Below are positions 58,932-64,000 of a DNA stretch of 64,000 bases, one piece after another; positions within the stretch are counted from its first letter, which is position 1, and every line of letters starts with the position of its first letter. The stretch spans positions 54,735 to 118,734 of the forward strand of contig JAJYQA010000019.1 in assembly GCA_021794835.1 (NCBI GenBank), written 5' to 3'. A program made the position numbers and the translations under genes. The notes under the pieces are model-generated. The model did not search any database, was not told where the DNA came from, and saw only the letters and a program-made list of their open reading frames with translations. Origin of the DNA: Actinomycetes bacterium (GTDB lineage Bacteria; Actinomycetota; Aquicultoria; Aquicultorales; Aquicultoraceae).

Positions 58932-59585
58932 GTGAATGTAATTTTATTGGGTCCTCCCGGAGCAGGGAAGGGGACGCAGGCAGAGGGAATTGTAAAGGAA
59001 TTCGGACTGGTTCATATCTCGACAGGTGATATGCTTCGTGCAGCTGTTAAGGCGGGAACCGAAATGGGTCTTAAAGCCCAGGAGTACATGACTGCAGGCG
59101 CACTCGTGCCGGACGAGGTCGTAATTGGAATCGTGCGCGATCGCATCGCTGAGTCGGATGTTACCGAGAAGGGCTTCTTGTTAGATGGTTTCCCGCGTAC
59201 GGTTGTACAGGCCGAAGAGCTAGACAAAGTGCTCTCCTCTTTAAGTAGAGGCATTGATGCGGTCGTAAACATCGTTGTTCCGGATGAGGAGCTCCTTAAT
59301 AGGCTGACTGGAAGGCGTATATGCAAGTCCTGCCAAAAGCCGTATCACGTGATGTTTAAGCCGCCGAAGACCGAGGGCGTCTGCGACGACTGCGGTGGCG
59401 AGCTATACCAGAGGGCGGATGACACCATCGAGACGGTAAAGAATCGCCTCGATGTTTATCACAACCAGACCGCCCCGCTTATTGGCTACTACAAGAACCA
59501 AAGTATCCTGGTTGATATCGAAGGGACCAAGACGGTTGGCGAAGTTTTTGCAGATATTGAGAATGCTCTTAAGGCGAAAGTTTAA
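58932..59585 (+). CDS. adk: adenylate kinase (zinc LID)
   Basis: NVILLGPPGAGKGTQAEGIVKEFGLVHISTGDMLR...CKSCQKPYH...CDDCGG; GTG start. Confidence 0.98.
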   Translation: MNVILLGPPGAGKGTQAEGIVKEFGLVHISTGDMLRAAVKAGTEMGLKAQEYMTAGALVPDEVVIGIVRDRIAESDVTEKGFLLDGFPRTVVQAEELDKVLSSLSRGIDAVVNIVVPDEELLNRLTGRRICKSCQKPYHVMFKPPKTEGVCDDCGGELYQRADDTIETVKNRLDVYHNQTAPLIGYYKNQSILVDIEGTKTVGEVFADIENALKAKV

Positions 59586-59615
59586 TAGATATTTCTCTCT
59601 CGATGAGGCGAGAGC

Positions 59616-60362
59616 ATGATAATTCGTAAAAGCAAGGATGAAATAGCTATTATGCGGCATGCCGGTCGCATAGTAGCTGAAACCTTGAGGCTCGTTGAAA
59701 CTAAAATAAGACCGGGTGTTGAGACAATTGAGCTGGACCGGATTGCAGAAAACTTCATTCGCAAATCCGGTGCCAGCCCGGCCTTTAAGGGATACAGAGG
59801 TTTCCCCGCGTCCATCTGCGCCTCCCCGAATGAGGTTGTCGTCCATGGGATACCGGGCCAAAGGCGGTTGAAGGAAGGCGATATCATCAGTATTGATGTG
59901 GGCGCAGAGTATAGCGGATACTATGGTGATGCCGCCGCGACTTTTCCAGTGGGCCAAATATCCGAGCAAGCTCAGCAGCTGATAGATATTACCAAGCTTG
60001 CTCTAAGCAAAGGGATAGAGCAGTGCGTTGAGGGCAACTACCTTTACGATATATCCCACGCGATACAGGCTACGGTGGAACCGGCCGGGTATTCGGTCGT
60101 TAGGGAGTTTGTGGGCCACGGCATAGGGAGGGAGATGCATGAGGATCCCCAGATCCCTAATTTCGGCATTGCCGGACGGGGTCCCAAGATTAAGACAGGG
60201 ATGATCTTTGCAATCGAGCCTATGGTAAACATAGGTGATTATAAAGTTAACATCTTGCCGGATCACTGGACGGTTGTTACCGCCGACAGGAGTCTCTCAG
60301 CTCATTTTGAACATACTGTAGCGGTTACTAAGGAAGGGCCGGACATACTAACCATTGTATAG
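59616..60362 (+). CDS. map: methionine aminopeptidase type I
   Basis: IIRKSKDEIAIMRHAGRIVAETL...GHGIGREMHEDPQIPNFG. Confidence 0.98.
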   Translation: MIIRKSKDEIAIMRHAGRIVAETLRLVETKIRPGVETIELDRIAENFIRKSGASPAFKGYRGFPASICASPNEVVVHGIPGQRRLKEGDIISIDVGAEYSGYYGDAAATFPVGQISEQAQQLIDITKLALSKGIEQCVEGNYLYDISHAIQATVEPAGYSVVREFVGHGIGREMHEDPQIPNFGIAGRGPKIKTGMIFAIEPMVNIGDYKVNILPDHWTVVTADRSLSAHFEHTVAVTKEGPDILTIV

Positions 60363-60441
60363 ACGTCTTAATTCAGTTTTGTTATAATATGATTTCGTGG
60401 TTCTGGGGATAGATGCCATATTTCCTAGATAATGTGGGTGT

Positions 60442-60684
60442 ATGTCTAGCGAAGGAGCGGTAGTGCCCAAAAAAGAAGAAGCTATTGAGGTTGAAGGCAC
60501 AGTAATAGAGCCTTTACCTAATGCCATGTTTAGAGTTGAGCTTGATAACGGCCATAAGGTTTTAGCTCATATTTCAGGCAAGATGCGCATGCATTACATC
60601 CGTATTTTGCCTGGTGATAGAGTTGTTGTTGAGCTGTCCCCTTATGACCTAACAAGGGGACGGATAGTGTATAGATTCAAGTAA
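60442..60684 (+). CDS. infA: translation initiation factor IF-1
   Basis: [62 protein letters not shown]. Confidence 0.97.
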   Translation: MSSEGAVVPKKEEAIEVEGTVIEPLPNAMFRVELDNGHKVLAHISGKMRMHYIRILPGDRVVVELSPYDLTRGRIVYRFK

Positions 60685-60715
60685 GGCAGGGACCAGGGTC
60701 CCGGGGCCAGGGTGA
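60685..60715 (+). repeat. one-armed heptamer repeat AGGGACC AGGGTCC CGGGGCC AGGGTG
   Basis: read directly between infA and rpmJ. Confidence 0.6.
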
Positions 60716-60745
60716 AGATAGAGATTATATTTTTGGAGAGAGACA

Positions 60746-60859
60746 ATGAAAGTAAAGCCGTCTGTAAAGCGTATATGTGAAAAGTGCAAGATTATTAGAA
60801 GGCACGGCAGGGTCCTTGTAATATGCGAGAATCCGCGGCACAAACAGCGCCAGGGGTAA
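60746..60859 (+). CDS. rpmJ: 50S ribosomal protein L36 (absent from ORF track)
   Basis: [37 protein letters not shown]. Confidence 0.97.
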   Translation: MKVKPSVKRICEKCKIIRRHGRVLVICENPRHKQRQG

Positions 60860-60897
60860 TTTATAGAACGTTTCGTTGATTAGAGGAGGGTAACAAT

Positions 60898-61269
60898 TTG
60901 GCACGTATAGCCGGTGTAGACCTACCTAGGGATAAAAGGATTGAGATTGGTCTTACTTATATCTTTGGCATAGGTCTTTCAAGAGCACAAGAGATATTGA
61001 AGGCTACGGGGGTAGATTCTAATACACGGGTCCGTAATTTAACTGAAGAAGAGGTTATAAAGCTAAGAGACTACATCGATAAGAACCTCAAGGTTGAAGG
61101 AGACTTGCGCAGGGAAGTATCTCAGAACATCAAACGTCTCATGGAGATTGGATGTTACCGCGGCTTGAGGCATCGCAGAGGTCTTCCGGTGCGTGGCCAG
61201 CGGACTCATACCAATGCCCGCACAAGGAAAGGCCCGCGCCGGGCGGTTGGCGCAAAGCGCAAAAAGTAA
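60898..61269 (+). CDS. rpsM: 30S ribosomal protein S13
   Basis: [36 protein letters not shown] start. Confidence 0.98.
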   Translation: MARIAGVDLPRDKRIEIGLTYIFGIGLSRAQEILKATGVDSNTRVRNLTEEEVIKLRDYIDKNLKVEGDLRREVSQNIKRLMEIGCYRGLRHRRGLPVRGQRTHTNARTRKGPRRAVGAKRKK

Positions 61270-61325
61270 AAAGTAAGATGATACTTAAATAGGAAGTTTT
61301 TAGTATCGAAGGAGGTAACGGCTGT

Positions 61326-61721
61326 TTGGCTAAGAAAGCGAGAGCTACTAGGATAAAGCGCAGAGAGCGTAAAAATGTCGTTCACGGCGCGGCTCACATT
61401 AAAAGCACTTTTAATAATACTATTATTACAATTACTGATCAGCAGGGCAATACAATAGCCTGGGAGAGCGCAGGTACTTCAGGCTTTAAGGGTTCGCGCA
61501 AGAGCACGCCGTTCGCGGCCCAGGTTGCTGCAGAGACCTGTGCAAAGAAAGCTCAGGAGCACGGGATGAAGAGGGTAGATGTCTATGTTAAAGGCCCGGG
61601 AGCAGGACGTGAGACCGCTATTAGAACCCTGCAGGCAAACGGTCTGGAAGTTGCCGGTATCACCGATGTGACTCCGGTACCGCACAACGGCTGTCGTCCC
61701 AGGAAAAGGAGAAGGGTGTAG
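61326..61721 (+). CDS. rpsK: 30S ribosomal protein S11
   Basis: [49 protein letters not shown] start. Confidence 0.98.
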   Translation: MAKKARATRIKRRERKNVVHGAAHIKSTFNNTIITITDQQGNTIAWESAGTSGFKGSRKSTPFAAQVAAETCAKKAQEHGMKRVDVYVKGPGAGRETAIRTLQANGLEVAGITDVTPVPHNGCRPRKRRRV

Positions 61722-61724
61722 GCT

Positions 61725-62342
61725 ATGGCAAGATACACAGGACCTGTTTGCAAGTTATGTAGAAGAGAGGCCCAGAAACTTTTCTTAAAAGGCGATAAGT
61801 GTCTAACAGATAAGTGCCCGGTCGAGAGACGCCCGTATCCGCCAGGTGAACATGGCCGTGGACGTCGCAAAGAATCCGAATATTATATCCAGCTTCGCGA
61901 GAAGCAAAAGGCAAAGCGTGTCTACGGTGTTCTTGAGAAGCAGTTCAGTAATTATTATAAACTGGCAGCTAAAAGGAAAGGTGTTACCGGCGAGAACCTA
62001 CTCCAAATTCTTGAGAGCCGCTTGGACAATACTATCTATAGGATAGGTTTTGCTCCATCCCGGCCGGAGGCAAGGCAAGAAGTTCGTCATGGGCACATTC
62101 TTGTTAATGGAAGAAGGGTGGATATCCCCTCCTTCCGCGTAAAACCCGGCGATGTTATAACGACAATCGGGGATGTTGCCCGGGTTAAGGAAGCGGCGGA
62201 GTCGGCCAACAAAGCGGCAATTCCATCATGGCTCGACGTTGATTCGGCTAGCTTGACCGCAAAGGTTACAGGTATTCCTTTGCGCAAAGACATCGACGTT
62301 CCGGTTCAAGAGAAGATGATCGTTGAGCTCTATTCGAAGTAA
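61725..62342 (+). CDS. rpsD: 30S ribosomal protein S4
   Basis: [49 protein letters not shown]. Confidence 0.98.
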   Translation: MARYTGPVCKLCRREAQKLFLKGDKCLTDKCPVERRPYPPGEHGRGRRKESEYYIQLREKQKAKRVYGVLEKQFSNYYKLAAKRKGVTGENLLQILESRLDNTIYRIGFAPSRPEARQEVRHGHILVNGRRVDIPSFRVKPGDVITTIGDVARVKEAAESANKAAIPSWLDVDSASLTAKVTGIPLRKDIDVPVQEKMIVELYSK

Positions 62343-62344
62343 TT

Positions 62345-62430
62345 CCAGTAGTCAGTAGTCGGATTACCAGAGGGCAGTGCAAAAAGGTATTTCTGGTCTC
62401 TGATTTCCGATTTCTGGTTTCTGAACTAAG
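62345..62430 (+). repeat. class A/F-like element
   Basis: CCAGTAGTCAGTAGTCGGATTACCAGAGGGCAG...CTGGTCTCTGATTTCCGATTTCTGGTTTCTGAAC. Confidence 0.75.
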
Positions 62431-62443
62431 GAGGAATATATTA

Positions 62444-63376
62444 ATGTTAGATATCCGTAAGCCTACAATCTCCGTAGAGGAGCAACGTGATAATACAGCT
62501 TCGTTTAAAGTTGAACCGCTGGAGAGAGGCTTCGGCTACACTTTAGGTAACTCTATGAGAAGAGTACTGTTGTCATCTTTACCAGGTGCGGCCATAACGT
62601 CGGTGAAAATCGCCCGCGTGGCGCACGAATTCGGCACTATTAAAGGTGTAAAAGAAGATGTCACCGATATCATCCTCAATCTTAAAGATGTTATCTTGAG
62701 GCTGCATGGTGAGGAGCCTGCAACCGTAAGGGTAAATATTAGAGGTCCCAAGGAGGTTACCACGGCGGATTTCGAGTATCCGGCCGACGTGGAAATCGTA
62801 AATCTGGACCAGCATATCGCCACCCTCAACGAGGACGGCAAGCTCGAGATGGAGATGACTGTTAAGCCTGGCCGCGGCTATGTATCTGCTGAGCGCAACA
62901 AGAGGCCGACAGATTCGATAGGGGTTATACCGATAGACTCCATGTTCAGCCCAATTAAGAATGTAACCTACGCAGTTGAAAATACCCGTGTCGGGCAGAG
63001 AACTGACTTTGATAGGTTGATCCTTGAGGTTACGACAAACGGGTCTATTACACCGTTTGAGGCCGTAAGCATTGGCGCAAAAATTATAAATGATCATATG
63101 GGTTTGTTTATGGAGCAGGCAAATGAGTTTGCCACGATGCCGGTCTTTGTGTCAGATGCGAGTGAGCGCGACAGAGCCCTTGATTTGCCGATCGAGGACC
63201 TTGAATTCTCGGTTCGCTCTTATAACTGCCTGAAGCGCGAGGGCGTCAACACGGTACAGCAGTTGGTTGAACAGACTGAGGGCGACCTTATGAAGATTAG
63301 GAACTTTGGCGCCAAATCGATTGAGGAAGTTAAAGATAAACTAAACCAACTTGGACTTTCGCTTAAGTCCAGTTAG
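62444..63376 (+). CDS. rpoA: RNA polymerase alpha subunit
   Basis: KVEPLERGFGYTLGNSMRRVLLSSLPGAAITSVKI...LEFSVRSYNCLKREGVNTVQQL. Confidence 0.99.
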   Translation: MLDIRKPTISVEEQRDNTASFKVEPLERGFGYTLGNSMRRVLLSSLPGAAITSVKIARVAHEFGTIKGVKEDVTDIILNLKDVILRLHGEEPATVRVNIRGPKEVTTADFEYPADVEIVNLDQHIATLNEDGKLEMEMTVKPGRGYVSAERNKRPTDSIGVIPIDSMFSPIKNVTYAVENTRVGQRTDFDRLILEVTTNGSITPFEAVSIGAKIINDHMGLFMEQANEFATMPVFVSDASERDRALDLPIEDLEFSVRSYNCLKREGVNTVQQLVEQTEGDLMKIRNFGAKSIEEVKDKLNQLGLSLKSS

Positions 63377-63395
63377 CAATTAGTGGGAGACAATA

Positions 63396-63749
63396 ATGAG
63401 GCACCAGAAAAAAGGTAGAAAAATTGGCACAAGTGCCAGCCATAGAAAAGCGATTTTTGAGGGCCTTGCCCGTCAGGTCATCGTACACGAGCGGGTGCAG
63501 ACCACCGAGGCAAAAGCCAAGGAGCTAAGACCTTTTGTGGAGAAAATCATCACCCTTGGCAAAAAGGGAGACCTTCATGCAAGAAGGCAGGCTTTGTCCG
63601 TTCTCCGCGATCGGGAGGTTGTACATAAGCTTTTTGCCGAGATAGGTCCGCGCTATGCCGATCGCGAAGGTGGCTATACAAGGATATTAAAAATCGGCCC
63701 CCGTATCGGCGATGCCGCACCTATAGCACTGATTGAATTGGTTAAGTAA
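63396..63749 (+). CDS. rplQ: 50S ribosomal protein L17
   Basis: [47 protein letters not shown]. Confidence 0.97.
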   Translation: MRHQKKGRKIGTSASHRKAIFEGLARQVIVHERVQTTEAKAKELRPFVEKIITLGKKGDLHARRQALSVLRDREVVHKLFAEIGPRYADREGGYTRILKIGPRIGDAAPIALIELVK

Positions 63750-63827
63750 TTGCTCGATTTATAGAGCAAAAGCAGTTGCCTGATTTATTAGACGAACTTA
63801 CGGTTAATTAGTGAATGGTGAAATGTA

Positions 63828-63852
63828 GGGCGGACCTTGTGTCCGCCCTTTT
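63828..63852 (+). terminator. terminator of alpha operon
   Basis: GGGCGGAC-cttgt-GTCCGCCCTTTT. Confidence 0.88.
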
Positions 63853-64000
63853 CTAATTCCTTAAGAATTCATTTCCTGTCTTCCGCATTGGGACACCCTA
63901 ATTTTAGTTTTTATTAACAACCCTGTGGAGAACTTGCTGCCCTTCATCCATTTGAAGAATAATTGTTTCCGGTCTGAGCCCAGAGAGTTTATCTAAAAAC

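Overview
Bacterial chromosomal window, dense and with no sizeable intact mobile element. Gene content and low-to-mid GC with Actinobacteria/Firmicutes-like operons suggest an uncultured Gram-positive-type lineage, but taxonomy is not proven here. 1-28 kb is mixed: purH, tRNA-Lys/Glu/Val followed by a decayed serine-recombinase remnant, a membrane glycosyltransferase, a DsrEFH/TusA/YeeE sulfur-trafficking cluster, an FAD-oxidoreductase/B12-radical-SAM/SPASM-radical-SAM/GT2 cluster, a Tat-exported split-Soret-like dihaem protein, purE, ferredoxin + hcp, a CorC-type transporter, a frameshifted PD-(D/E)XK nuclease, and a second sulfur operon (DsrE2-TusA-SQR-DUF1641). 28-64 kb is a continuous translation/transcription supercluster: tRNA-Tyr/Thr/Met, tuf, rpmG, tRNA-Trp, secE-nusG-rplKAJL-rpoBC-rpsLG-fusA-tuf, then S10, spc and alpha operons. 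Best candidates for something undescribed: (1) a family of about 25-30 intergenic elements built from degenerate 7-bp tandem units arranged as inverted arms around a shared core (GGTCTAGAATG), inserted repeatedly between ribosomal-protein genes, with several arm 'words', nested hairpins that covary, one inverted core, one chimera and one nested insertion; (2) a probable selenoprotein (in-frame UGA at 15607) missed by ORF calling; (3) a decayed recombinase next to tRNA-Val; (4) several palindromic operator candidates in front of sulfur, nitrosative-stress and rpoB genes.
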